Source: Microbacterium testaceum (lineage in GTDB: Bacteria; Actinomycetota; Actinomycetes; Actinomycetales; Microbacteriaceae). From it: DNA of 64,000 nt. The stretch spans positions 1-64,000 of the forward strand of contig NZ_BJML01000009.1 in assembly GCF_006539145.1 (NCBI RefSeq), in the 5' to 3' direction. This document shows, piece after piece, positions 34,131 through 42,767 of this stretch (position 1 is its first letter; every line of letters begins with the position of its first letter). Below the pieces are notes generated by a model that made no database searches, was not told where the DNA came from, and worked only from the letters and a program-made list of their open reading frames with translations. A program made the position numbers and the translations under genes.

Positions 34131-35168
34131 CTACCGACGCGGGTCGATCATCGTCATGCCCGCGGGCGAGGCCGAGTCCATCCTGGGCAGCAGCTCCGCG
34201 GCTTCGTCGAGTCCGACGATCCGCTCGATCAGCTCCTGCGGACGGAGGGCGCCGCTCTCGATGAGCGACAGCATCTCGGGGTAGTCGACCGCGGCCATGC
34301 CGTGGCTGCCCAGCAGGTCAAGCTCCCATGCGATCACGCGCGCCATGGGCATCGGGGTCTCACCGTCGGCGGTGGGCAGCAGGCCGATCTGCACGTGCCG
34401 ACCGCGACGGCGCAGGCTCAGCACGGCGTCGCGCGCCGTCTGCGAGCTGCCGACGGCGTCGACCGAGACGTGGCTGCCGCCGCCGGTGAGCTCGTGCACG
34501 GCGGCGGCGATGTCGGAACCGTCGGCGACCAGCGTGTGCTCGGCGCCGAGGCGGCGAGCGGCGTCGAGGGCCGCGGGGGTGCGATCGACCGCGATGACGC
34601 GAGCGCCGAGGGCGGCCCCGATCATCACGGCGCTGAGGCCCACCCCGCCCGCGCCGACCACGGTGATCCACTCACCGGCCTTCACCCCCGCACGACTCGT
34701 CAGGGCGCGGTAGGCGGTGGCGAAGCGGCAGCCCAGGGCCGCGGCCGCCTCGAACGACACGTCATCGGGGATGCGCACGACGTTGGTGTCGGCCGCGCGC
34801 AGCACCACGTGTTCGGCGAAGCTGCCCCACTGGGTGAAGCCCGGCTGCTGCTGGTCGGGGCACACCTGGGCGTTACCGCCGAGGCACCACTCGCACGCCC
34901 CGCACCCCATGACGAAGGGCACGGTGACGCGGTCGCCCACGCTCCAGCGCTGAACACCCGCCCCGACCTCGACGATCACGCCGGCCAGCTCGTGGCCCGG
35001 AACATGGGGGAGCGCGACGTCATCGTGCCCGACCCACGCGTGCCAGTCGCTCTTGCACAGGCCTGTCGCGTGCACCTCGACCACGACCCCGCCCGCGGGA
35101 GCGGACGGCGCCTCGACCTCGCGCACCTCGAGGGCTTCGGCCAGGGCATCCATGATCATCGCGCGCAT
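34131..35168 (-). CDS. Zinc-dependent alcohol dehydrogenase
   Basis: 345 aa, medium-chain dehydrogenase type. Catalytic zinc ligands: C-x-S-D (GLCKSDWHAW), GHELAG, and the structural lobe CGACEWCLGGNAQVC with four Cys (CxxCxxC...C). NAD site: VVGAGGVGLSAVMIGAALGARVIAVD. Similar to Zn-ADHs acting on secondary or aldehyde substrates. Several ATGs lie in the first 12 codons; I chose ATG 35168. No operon partner. Confidence 0.9.
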   Translation of the reverse strand: MRAMIMDALAEALEVREVEAPSAPAGGVVVEVHATGLCKSDWHAWVGHDDVALPHVPGHELAGVIVEVGAGVQRWSVGDRVTVPFVMGCGACEWCLGGNAQVCPDQQQPGFTQWGSFAEHVVLRAADTNVVRIPDDVSFEAAAALGCRFATAYRALTSRAGVKAGEWITVVGAGGVGLSAVMIGAALGARVIAVDRTPAALDAARRLGAEHTLVADGSDIAAAVHELTGGGSHVSVDAVGSSQTARDAVLSLRRRGRHVQIGLLPTADGETPMPMARVIAWELDLLGSHGMAAVDYPEMLSLIESGALRPQELIERIVGLDEAAELLPRMDSASPAGMTMIDPRR

Positions 35169-35269
35169 GGCATCCATTCTCCCGCGTGCGCTCGGCGCTC
35201 CCGCGCTCCGCGCGGTCGCTTATCTCGGGGTGAGTCGTCGCGCGGCGGGCGGTGACGCCGCGTTCGCCC

Positions 35270-35327
35270 GTTGAGTGTCCAGAACACCCGGACGTTCCGA
35301 AATTTCGTCCGGGTGTTTTGGACACTC
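35270..35327. repeat. Palindromic element, copy D
   Basis: Arms 35270-35293 and 35307-35327 (21 of 24 bases pair outward, one mismatch); loop GTTCCGAAATTTC. Flanks the GH43 gene downstream; copy E lies just upstream of it. Confidence 0.9.
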
Positions 35328-35361
35328 GCGAGGTGCGCGGCGCGGGAACGCGCGCACGCGG

Positions 35362-38300
35362 TCAGGCGCGGCGGCGGCGTGCCCCGAGCAGCGCGGCGCC
35401 GAGACCCGCGAGGACCAGGGCCAGGATGCCGAGAACCACGGGCGTCTCCGAGCCGGTGATGGCGAGACCACCGGCGGTGCCGCCGCTCGAGCTCCCCGAT
35501 CCGCCGACCATTCCGGCGGGAGCGCCGGGAGCACCGGGCGTGCCGGAGCCCGTCCCGGGACCGTCGCCGTCGCCCGGGGCGGTGCCCGCAACGACGGTGA
35601 CGGTGGCCGACTGCGCATGCTCGACGTTGCCCGCGACGTCGGTGGAGCGGAACCGCACGACGTGATCGCCGGCGCCGGTCAGCGCGACGCTCGAACCGGC
35701 GGTCCACGTCGTTCCGTCGAGCGAGTACTCGGTCAGGGCGACGCCGGAGGTGGCATCCGTCGCCGTGAACACCACCGTGGCTTCGGCGGGGGCCAGCGCC
35801 TGGAACACCGCTGCCGGCCGCATCATGCGCAGCAGGGTCGAAGGTTTCGCAACCCTGGCCTCGGTGGTCGGGGCGGCGGTGTCGATGCGGACGGGCAGCG
35901 ACCCCGCGACCTCGGGCACTTCGGCGCCGTTCCACAGCGCGCGGTAGTCGACGCGGTGGTCTCCGTCGGCGGTGATGTCGAAGGTCGTTCCCGTCTGCCA
36001 CGCCCCGCCGTCGATGCGGTACTGCACCTCGACGTCGGTGTTGCTGTCGTGCGAGAGCGAGATCGGTCCGGGAGCGGCGGTGTACCAGCCGTCGGCATTC
36101 GGCTGTGTCGGCAGGAGCGGCTCGATGTGCGCGATGCCGCCCGCCTCGGGCACGAAGATCTCGGGGATCTTCAGGTACGACCCGGGCGTCGAGAAGGTCA
36201 GCCGCAGCCCGGTGGCGAGGAGCTTCGGGAACGACAACGTCGTCTCGCTGCCGTTCGTCACGGTCGGGGTGTCCCCCGTCAGCGGCAGGGGCTTCCACTC
36301 GTTCCCGTGGTCGTCCCTGTACTCGAGAGAGACGCCCGCGATGGTGCCTTCGGTGTTCGTGAAGCGCACCTCGTTCAGGCGGTGGATCTCGGAGGTCTCG
36401 ATCGTGAAGGTCGCGGAGTCCTGGTAGCCGGTGTCGGTCCAGGTCGACCACGCCGTGCCGACCCGGCCGTCGCATGCGTTGGAGGCGGGCATCGTGGCCC
36501 ACTTCGTCTGGTGGAAGGATGCCGACACCGAGGCGTCACCGCCGCGACACACGTTCGCCGCCGAGGCGTTGCCCCACACGTCGACCTCGGCGATCGACTG
36601 CCAGGTGTTCGCCTGGCTCGTCAACCGCAGGCGCAGAGCGCTGGTGGCCGGGAGCGTCTTGGCGTCGATCACGGCCACGGGGGCCGGGGTGCTGGCATCC
36701 TGAGCGAGGGTCGCCTCGACCGCGGTGTCTCTCCATGCGCCGGTCGCGTCGCGGTACTGCACCTGGATGCGGGAGGGCCAGGTCGCGGTCGCCCCGTCCT
36801 TGTAGGTGTGCACGACGATGGAGTCGAAGGTGCGGTCGGTGCCCCAGTCGAACTGCAGCCAGCTGTCGCGCGGATAGCCGTTGCCGGTCCAGTCGTCCCA
36901 GCCCTTGGCCGTGGCATTGCCGTCGGTGAGGGTGGCGACGAGGTCGTTGCGGCTCGACGCGGTGACGGTCGCCTCGGGGGCGATGTCGGCGATGCCGGGT
37001 TCGGCCACGGTGATCGTGCGCTGGAACGAGCGGCCGGCGGTGAAGTCGGCGTCGGCGGCGAGGGTGCCGGTGATCGTCTGCGGGCCGAGCACGCTCGTGT
37101 CGATCGACGACCAGGTGACGGCGACCGGGGCGGTGCCGGCGGACGTGTCGACGGGGACGCTCGTCGGCAGCTGCGGTGCGGCGCCGCGGCGGACGGTTTC
37201 GGGGAGACCGGTGGTCACGGCCTTCCACGTGCCGTGGCCGAAGCCCTTGTCGTCCCAGTACGAGGCGTCCCACCCCGTGCCGTAGCGGGCGGGGTCTTCG
37301 GCGGCGGGGTTGTGCATCTCGAGGCGCCCGTTCTCGCCCACCGTGAGCGGGAGCCACACGTAGGTCGAGTCGGACTTGCCCTCGTTCCAACGGTCGCCCA
37401 TGTAGACGAACTTCCCGGGTTCGAGCTCGAAGACGTTGGTGGTCTGCGAGCCGAACGTCGAGCGGCGCACGTCGCCGATCGAGAGCAGGCCGTCGCCCCC
37501 ATCGGGGATGGCGTTGTACGACACGGTCTCGTTCGCGTCGTCCTTGTCGACGCCACGGATCCACGTGCCCATGAGGTCGCCCGCGGTGTAGTACGTCTGC
37601 GGGTTGGGCGCCCAGCCGGTCGCCCCGGAAGTGACGACGCTGTACGTGCCGTCGCGCTCGAAGATCGCAGGGGCCTCGAGATGGCCGCACTCCTTGACGA
37701 TCTGGAAGTCCTTGCCGCGCTCGGGTGCGGCCGAGGAGCCGTCGTCGAAGATGTACGGGAACCGTCCGTCCTCCGAGTACTGGCGGACGTTCAAGGTGTC
37801 GCGGTCGGTGGTGTGGGTGACGTTCGTGTAGCTGTCGTCGAGCTCCGCGACGTAGAGGCTGTAGTTCTCCTCCGACGAGTACGAGATGTAGGCCGTGCCG
37901 TCGTCGTCCTGGAACACCGTCATGTCGCGTGCCTGGCCGGGAACGGCGTACTGAGTGCAGGCCTGATAGTCCGTGCGGTTGGGCATGCGGAAGGCGCCCG
38001 TCATGCGGAACGGCCCCGCGGGGGAGTCCGACACGGCCACCGCGGCCATCGACCGGGCGTAGGTGCTGCCGCCGGGTTCGGTGCGCCCGTCGGCGTGCCA
38101 CCACATGACCCACTTTCCGGTCTTGGCGTTGTGCAGCACCTTGGGGCGCTCGAAGATCGCGGTGTAGTCCGAGTTCTGCGTCGAGTTGAGGTGGTAGGCC
38201 AGGGCATCGATCTTCTCGGTGCGCGGCTGGCCGTTCTCGTCGACGGTGTCGTAGAGGTCCTCGAAGTAGGGCGTGAGCAGGTCGTCGCGCGTCGAGATGC

Positions 38301-38709
38301 TGCGCAGCGCGTCTCCGAGGTTCGTCCAGTTCTTGGCATCCGTCGATCGGTAGACCGCGACACCGGGGCTGTTCCAGTAGCCGTTCGTGCGGTCTTCGCC
38401 GTACCAGTAGTAGACGGTCTGGCCGTTCTCGGTGGTGGTGACGATCTGGCCGCCGTGCGCCTGGATGTGCCGGCCGTCGGTGTCGAACCACTTCGGCTGG
38501 AAGTAGTCGGCGGCTCCGAGACCGGGATCGGCGAGCGGCTGGAAGTTCGTGTACGTGACGGGCGGGTCGACCCGCGGAACGCCGTCGTTCGGGTCGGTCG
38601 GAACGCCGGTGGCGGCGTTCGCCGTGAGGGGGAATGCCAGAGCTCCGGCGAGCAGGGCGGCCATGGCGGTGGCCAGCAAGCGGGGGATGAGCGGGCGTCG
38701 AGGCGTCAT
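35362..38709 (-). CDS. Wall-anchored GH43-type glycoside hydrolase
   Basis: 1115 aa. Signal peptide (to ~32), a five-blade GH43-like catalytic region (~45-490; PKWFDTDGRHIQAHGGQIV, YYWYGEDR, DDDGTAYISYSSEEN), close in look to galactan 1,3-beta-galactosidase-type subfamilies. Then an Ig-like piece (~545-610), two F5/8 (CBM32-like) domains (~615-890), chitobiase/OmpL47-like Ig segments to ~1060, a Gly-rich linker, LAITG and a helix with RRRR: a class E (LAxTG) sortase tail. Exported enzyme acting on plant or microbial galactan-type polysaccharide (inference). ATG 38709; the RBS is weak. Confidence 0.85.
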   Translation of the reverse strand: MTPRRPLIPRLLATAMAALLAGALAFPLTANAATGVPTDPNDGVPRVDPPVTYTNFQPLADPGLGAADYFQPKWFDTDGRHIQAHGGQIVTTTENGQTVYYWYGEDRTNGYWNSPGVAVYRSTDAKNWTNLGDALRSISTRDDLLTPYFEDLYDTVDENGQPRTEKIDALAYHLNSTQNSDYTAIFERPKVLHNAKTGKWVMWWHADGRTEPGGSTYARSMAAVAVSDSPAGPFRMTGAFRMPNRTDYQACTQYAVPGQARDMTVFQDDDGTAYISYSSEENYSLYVAELDDSYTNVTHTTDRDTLNVRQYSEDGRFPYIFDDGSSAAPERGKDFQIVKECGHLEAPAIFERDGTYSVVTSGATGWAPNPQTYYTAGDLMGTWIRGVDKDDANETVSYNAIPDGGDGLLSIGDVRRSTFGSQTTNVFELEPGKFVYMGDRWNEGKSDSTYVWLPLTVGENGRLEMHNPAAEDPARYGTGWDASYWDDKGFGHGTWKAVTTGLPETVRRGAAPQLPTSVPVDTSAGTAPVAVTWSSIDTSVLGPQTITGTLAADADFTAGRSFQRTITVAEPGIADIAPEATVTASSRNDLVATLTDGNATAKGWDDWTGNGYPRDSWLQFDWGTDRTFDSIVVHTYKDGATATWPSRIQVQYRDATGAWRDTAVEATLAQDASTPAPVAVIDAKTLPATSALRLRLTSQANTWQSIAEVDVWGNASAANVCRGGDASVSASFHQTKWATMPASNACDGRVGTAWSTWTDTGYQDSATFTIETSEIHRLNEVRFTNTEGTIAGVSLEYRDDHGNEWKPLPLTGDTPTVTNGSETTLSFPKLLATGLRLTFSTPGSYLKIPEIFVPEAGGIAHIEPLLPTQPNADGWYTAAPGPISLSHDSNTDVEVQYRIDGGAWQTGTTFDITADGDHRVDYRALWNGAEVPEVAGSLPVRIDTAAPTTEARVAKPSTLLRMMRPAAVFQALAPAEATVVFTATDATSGVALTEYSLDGTTWTAGSSVALTGAGDHVVRFRSTDVAGNVEHAQSATVTVVAGTAPGDGDGPGTGSGTPGAPGAPAGMVGGSGSSSGGTAGGLAITGSETPVVLGILALVLAGLGAALLGARRRRA

Positions 38710-38774
38710 CGCGTCTGTTCCGTTCTGCGCCGCGACGGTGCGGCGCATGGCGACCCAAGGGTCGCGGTGGGGGA

Positions 38775-38815
38775 TGTTGACGTCAACACTATGGGTCGGC
38801 GGTGCGCGGCGTCCA
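38775..38815 (-). promoter_or_regulatory. Promoter and operator of the GH43 gene
   Basis: Reading the minus strand: TGGACG (38815-38810) and CATAGT (38793-38788) spaced by 16 bases resemble -35/-10. Just downstream is a perfect 14-bp palindrome TGTTGACGTCAACA (38775-38788), the size and centre (CG) typical of LacI-family operators. Suggests sugar-controlled repression of the glycosidase by an off-window regulator. Confidence 0.6.
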
Positions 38816-38875
38816 GGGGGAGTTTTCTCTGACACGGGCCGGGGATGGGTGGTCGTCCGCCGCCCGCGCAACCCC

Positions 38876-38936
38876 GTCGAGTGTCCAGAACACCCGGACG
38901 TTTTCTAATTTCGTCCGGGTGTCTTGGACACTCAAC
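38876..38936. repeat. Palindromic element, copy E
   Basis: Arms 38876-38899 and 38913-38936 (24 bp, 22 pairs) with loop GTTTTCTAATTTC. Between the GH43 gene promoter and purB end. Confidence 0.9.
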
Positions 38937-39017
38937 AGGCCGGGGGTGACGCAACGCGACGCGACGAGCGCGGCATGGCGCGGAGCACGCGAACGCGCGC
39001 CCCGCCCACCTCACGGC

Positions 39018-39074
39018 GTGAGTGTCCCAGACGCGCCGTCGGCGCGGGGGACGGTGCGGGGTGCTCTGGACACG
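39018..39074. repeat. Decayed palindromic element, copy F
   Basis: Starts GTGAGTGTCCCAGACG and ends GGTGCTCTGGACAC, keeping the outer halves of the family but with an altered, GC-rich centre. Lies 81 bases beyond copy E, before purB ends. Together with E it accounts for much of the 400-base gap 38710-39107. Confidence 0.55.
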
Positions 39075-39107
39075 CGGCGGGAGGGCAGGGCGCGACCCCG
39101 CAACGCG

Positions 39108-40487
39108 TTACAGCGCGTCGACCACCTGCGACGCCAGCCCGGCGTAGGCAGCGGGCGTGAGCGCGAGCAGGCGCTCCTTCGCGGCATCGCCGATGTCGAG
39201 GCCGCGCACGAACTCGGCCAGCTCGGGCGCGCCGACGCGGCGTCCGCGCGTGAGGTCCTTGAGCAGGGCGTAGGGGTCGGTGATCTGCGAACGGCCGGCG
39301 GCGATCTCGGCGCGAACGACCGTCTGGATCGCCTCGGCGAGAACCTCCCAGTTCGTGTCGAGGTCGGCCAGCAGAACGTCCTCGGCGAGCGAGATCTCGG
39401 TGAGGCCGCGCTGCAGGTTGTCGAGCGCGAGCAGCGAGTGGCCGAAGGCGACACCGATGTTGCGCTGCGTCGTGGAGTCGGTGAGGTCGCGCTGCATGCG
39501 GCTCGTCACGAGAGTGGACGCCAGAGTGCCGAACAACCCGCCCGCGATCTCGAGGTTCGCTTCGGCGTTCTCGAACCGGATCGGGTTGATCTTGTGCGGC
39601 ATGGTCGACGACCCGGTGGCCCCCGCGACGGGAATCTGGGTGAAGTATCCGAGCGAGATGTACGTCCAGATGTCTGTGGCGAGGTTGTGCAGGATGCCGC
39701 CGGCGTGGCGCGCCCGGTCGTAGAGCTCGACCTGCCAGTCGTGCGACTCGATCTGGGTGGTGACCGGGTTGAAGCCCAGGCCCAGCGACTCGATGAACGC
39801 GCGCGTCAGCGCCGGCCAGTCGACATCGGGCTCGGCGGCGACGTGCGCCGACCAGGTTCCGGTGGCTCCCGAGAATTTCGCGAGGTACTCTCCGGCATCC
39901 AGCTGGCGGATGACGCGCTCGAGGCGCCACGCGAACACCCCGATCTCTTTGCCCATGGTGGTGGGCGTGGCGGGCTGGCCGTGCGTGCGAGAGAGCATGG
40001 CTGCGTCGCGGTGCTGCGTCGCGAGCTCGGCGAGGGCGGCCGTGACCGAGCGGAGCTTGGGCAGCCACACGCGCTCGACCGCGCGCTGCACGGTGAGGGC
40101 GTAGGCGGTGGAGTTGATGTCCTCGCTCGTGCAGGCGAAGTGCGTGAGCTCGGCGAGGGCGGTGAGACCGAGGGCGTCGAGGCGGTCGCGCACGAGGTAC
40201 TCGACGGCCTTCACATCGTGGCGGGTGACCGCCTCTTTCTCTTTGAGCCAGGCGATTTCGTCGGCGCCGAACTCCTCGTACAGCGCGCGCAGGCGGGCCC
40301 GGTCATCGTCGGAGACGGGTGCGGTGCCGAACAGCGAGCGATCGGTCAGGGCGAGCAGCCATTCGACCTCTACCTCGACGCGGGCACGGTTGAGCCCGGC
40401 CTCCGACAGGTAGTCGCCGAGTTCTGCGACGGTGGCGAAGTAGCGGCCGTCGAGCGGGCTGAGGGGCTGCGGGGGCAGAGAGGACAC
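39108..40487 (-). CDS. purB: Adenylosuccinate lyase
   Basis: Catalyses two fumarate-releasing steps: SAICAR to AICAR in purine synthesis, and adenylosuccinate to AMP. 459 aa, normal length. Fumarase/ASL signature GSSTMPHKINPIRFEN (~288-303), the catalytic His region SRTHGQPATPTTMGKE and CTSEDINSTA are intact. Starts at GTG 40487 with GGGAG upstream. Other purine genes are not in the window. Copies E and F of the palindrome follow its end. Confidence 0.96.
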   Translation of the reverse strand: MSSLPPQPLSPLDGRYFATVAELGDYLSEAGLNRARVEVEVEWLLALTDRSLFGTAPVSDDDRARLRALYEEFGADEIAWLKEKEAVTRHDVKAVEYLVRDRLDALGLTALAELTHFACTSEDINSTAYALTVQRAVERVWLPKLRSVTAALAELATQHRDAAMLSRTHGQPATPTTMGKEIGVFAWRLERVIRQLDAGEYLAKFSGATGTWSAHVAAEPDVDWPALTRAFIESLGLGFNPVTTQIESHDWQVELYDRARHAGGILHNLATDIWTYISLGYFTQIPVAGATGSSTMPHKINPIRFENAEANLEIAGGLFGTLASTLVTSRMQRDLTDSTTQRNIGVAFGHSLLALDNLQRGLTEISLAEDVLLADLDTNWEVLAEAIQTVVRAEIAAGRSQITDPYALLKDLTRGRRVGAPELAEFVRGLDIGDAAKERLLALTPAAYAGLASQVVDAL

Positions 40488-40514
40488 GGGTCTCCCGGGG
40501 ATCGCGCGAACGGG

Positions 40515-41021
40515 TCAGCCCGCGGAACGGATGGCGGGCTCGAGCTGTCGGAACAGGGCCCTGCTGGCGCGTTCGATCATACCGAGCACCTCGTCGAACA
40601 TCGGGGGCCCGGCGTAGTACGGGTCGGGGACGTCGAGGGTCTCGGCATCCGGAAGGAAGGACTGCAGCAACGCGATCTTGTCGGCGTCGTCGTCGTGTCG
40701 AGCCCAGCCGCGGAGCACACGCTCGTGGCTGCGGTCGAGGGCGACCACGAGGTCGTTGCGTTCGAAGTCGGTGTACTGGAACTGCCGGGCACGGTGCGAC
40801 GAGCCGTCGTAGCCCAGTCGGTCGAGGGCGGCGAGGGTGCGGTGGTCGGCGCGTTCACCGACGTGCCAGTCGCCGGTGCCGGCCGAACTCGATGCGACGT
40901 GCGCTCCGAGGCCGGACGTGTGGATCATGCGGCGGAACACCACGTCGGCCATGGGTGAGCGGCAGATGTTGCCGCTGCATACGAACACGACGCGGAACGG
41001 CGCGTCGGGGGTCGTCGTCAT
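40515..41021 (-). CDS. Low-molecular-weight protein-tyrosine phosphatase
   Basis: 168 aa with P-loop C-x5-R-S (VCSGNICRSPMAD, Cys ~14) and general-acid Asp in VPDPYYAGP: a complete active LMW-PTP (PtpA-like). Acts on phosphotyrosine proteins in the cytoplasm or, in pathogens, exported. It starts 561 bases upstream of the purB start on the same strand with a 27-base gap before purB, so they may share a transcript. ATG 41021 lies right behind GGAGGG. Confidence 0.92.
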   Translation of the reverse strand: MTTTPDAPFRVVFVCSGNICRSPMADVVFRRMIHTSGLGAHVASSSAGTGDWHVGERADHRTLAALDRLGYDGSSHRARQFQYTDFERNDLVVALDRSHERVLRGWARHDDDADKIALLQSFLPDAETLDVPDPYYAGPPMFDEVLGMIERASRALFRQLEPAIRSAG

Positions 41022-41055
41022 CCCTCCATCATGGCGGTGATGCACCCCCAGCGCA

Positions 41056-41460
41056 TCAGCGTCGTTCGCGTTCTTCGCGGCGCGGCCGGAACACGCCGCC
41101 GAGCACGGCGTTGATGATGCCGATCAGCAGCGCCGCGACGACCGTGAGCCAGAACTCGCCCGTGCGCAGTCCCCAGTCCCAGTTCTCGGTGATGATCGCC
41201 GTCAGCCACAGCAGGAAGCCGTTGATGATGAGCGAGATGAGCCCGAGCGTGAGGATGTAGAGCGGGATCGCGACGACCTTCACCACGGTGCCGATGATCG
41301 TGTTCACCAGGGCGAAGATCAGCCCCACCACCACGAGCGTGAGCAGCACCTGGAACCACTCGCCCGGTGCGAACGGGATGAGCCGCACCTGCAGGGCGGG
41401 CAGCAGGGTGACGATCCAGATGGCGAAGGCGTTGACGGCGACGCGGACGACGAAGCGCAT
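41056..41460 (-). CDS. Phage holin family 4 (PF04020)-type membrane protein
   Basis: 134 aa with four hydrophobic helices; FALVNTIIGTVVKVVAIPLYILTLGLISLIINGFLLWL is typical of the phage_holin_4_2/YvlD family. These proteins are found in many chromosomes and are not a sign of a prophage; no phage genes adjoin. Function unknown, membrane stress has been suggested for YvlD relatives. Confidence 0.85.
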   Translation of the reverse strand: MRFVVRVAVNAFAIWIVTLLPALQVRLIPFAPGEWFQVLLTLVVVGLIFALVNTIIGTVVKVVAIPLYILTLGLISLIINGFLLWLTAIITENWDWGLRTGEFWLTVVAALLIGIINAVLGGVFRPRREERERR

Positions 41461-41491
41461 GCCCCCATCGTGGCACGCAGTCGGTGCAGCA

Positions 41492-41531
41492 CCACGGGCT
41501 TGTGGAGAGCTCGCGGTCCTCTCCACCGTGG
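41492..41531. other. Imperfect inverted repeat before hisC
   Basis: GTGGAGAG (41502-41509) and CTCTCCAC (41519-41526), with outer CCACG/CGTGG, form a bulged stem in the divergent gap. No clear role; a regulatory dyad is possible. Confidence 0.3.
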
Positions 41532-41581
41532 GAAGGAGGGGATTCGGAAAGAGGGGCTGACGCGCGCGGCGAGCCCCCGGT

Positions 41582-41593
41582 TAGGCTCGCGGG
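41582..41593 (+). promoter_or_regulatory. Leaderless -10 of hisC
   Basis: TAGGCT (41582-41587) ends six bases before GTG 41594, with CTGACG at 41557-41562 as a possible -35. No RBS. Confidence 0.5.
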
Positions 41594-42670
41594 GTGAGTG
41601 AAGAGCCGGTCCTGCCCCGTATCCGCCCCGAGATCGCCGCCCTGCCCGCGTACCGCCAGGGTCGGCAGGCCAGCCCCGACGCCTTCAAGCTCTCGAGCAA
41701 CGAGAACCCCTTCGAGCCCCTCCCCGGCGTCCTCGAGGCGGTCGTGGCCGCGGGAGCGTTCAATAGATACCCGGATGCCACGGCCGCGCGCCTGCGCGAG
41801 CGTCTCGCCGCGCGGTACGGCGTCTCGCCCGACGAGGTGCACGTCGGCGCCGGCAGCGTCTCGGTGCTCGCGCAGCTGCTGCTCGCGACCTCGGGCCCCG
41901 GCGACGAGGTCGTCTACGCGTGGCGCTCGTTCGAGGCGTACCCCTCGCTCGTCGCGGTCGCGGGGGCCAAGAGTGTGCAGGTGCCGCTCACGGCCGACTC
42001 CCGTCACGACCTTCCCGCGATGGCCGCCGCCGTCACCGAGCGCACGCGCCTCGTGATCGTGTGCAGCCCCAACAACCCCACCGGGCCCACCGTCGGCTAC
42101 GACGAGTTCGCCGCGTTCGTCGACGCCGTGCCGCGCGACGTGCTCGTCGTGCTCGACGAGGCCTACGCCGAGTTCGTCACCGATCTCGACTCGGTCGAGG
42201 GCAGTCGCGTGCGCGCCGTGCTCAACCGGCCGAACGTGGTCGTGCTCCGCACCTTCTCGAAGGCCTACGGGCTCGCGGGTCTGCGGATCGGCTACGCGAT
42301 CGGCCACACCGGCGTGCTGGACGCCGCGCGCAGCACCGCGATTCCGCTCTCGGTCACCGCGGCCGGGGAGGCCGCAGCGATCGCGAGCCTGGATGCCGAG
42401 AGCGAGCTGCTTCACCGTGTGAAGGTCATCGCCGAGCGTCGCGACCGCCTGGTCCACCGCCTCCGCGAGGCCGGGTGGGACGTCCCCGACGCGCAGGGCA
42501 ACTTCGTGTGGCTCGCCGCCGGAGACCGGACGGTCGAGGTCGCCGCCGCCTTCGAGGAGGCGGGGCTCATCGTGCGCCCGTTCCCGGGCGACGGCATCCG
42601 CATCTCGATCGGCGAAGAAGAATCGCTCGACCGCGTGGTCGAGGTCGCCGCGGCCACCGCCGTGCGCTGA
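41594..42670 (+). CDS. hisC: Histidinol-phosphate/aromatic aminotransferase
   Basis: 358 aa, class I/II PLP enzyme. PLP-lysine in [15 protein letters not shown] (~216-230), SSNENPF at the start and [12 protein letters not shown] and DEAYAEF motifs, as in HisC. It is not near other histidine genes, so it may be the HisC2-like aminotransferase acting on aromatic amino acids. Start GTG 41594 supported by the leaderless promoter. Lies just upstream of the dehydrogenase operon with a 97-base gap and its own promoter. Confidence 0.8.
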   Translation: MSEEPVLPRIRPEIAALPAYRQGRQASPDAFKLSSNENPFEPLPGVLEAVVAAGAFNRYPDATAARLRERLAARYGVSPDEVHVGAGSVSVLAQLLLATSGPGDEVVYAWRSFEAYPSLVAVAGAKSVQVPLTADSRHDLPAMAAAVTERTRLVIVCSPNNPTGPTVGYDEFAAFVDAVPRDVLVVLDEAYAEFVTDLDSVEGSRVRAVLNRPNVVVLRTFSKAYGLAGLRIGYAIGHTGVLDAARSTAIPLSVTAAGEAAAIASLDAESELLHRVKVIAERRDRLVHRLREAGWDVPDAQGNFVWLAAGDRTVEVAAAFEEAGLIVRPFPGDGIRISIGEEESLDRVVEVAAATAVR

Positions 42671-42755
42671 CCCGCGCGGCGTCTTTGTCGATCAGGCACG
42701 TCGGATCGCGGCATCCGTTGTGCACCTCATGCGGTCTCACGCATGGGTCGCGCGT

Positions 42756-42767
42756 TAGCGTGGGACC
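42756..42767 (+). promoter_or_regulatory. Leaderless -10 of the dehydrogenase operon
   Basis: TAGCGT (42756-42761), six bases, then ATG 42768; no RBS. Same geometry as hisC and znuA. Confidence 0.5.

Noticed and set aside
41056..41460. Prophage remnant from a holin-family gene
   Set aside because: PF04020-type proteins are common chromosomal membrane proteins; no other phage genes, attachment sites or integrase are near.
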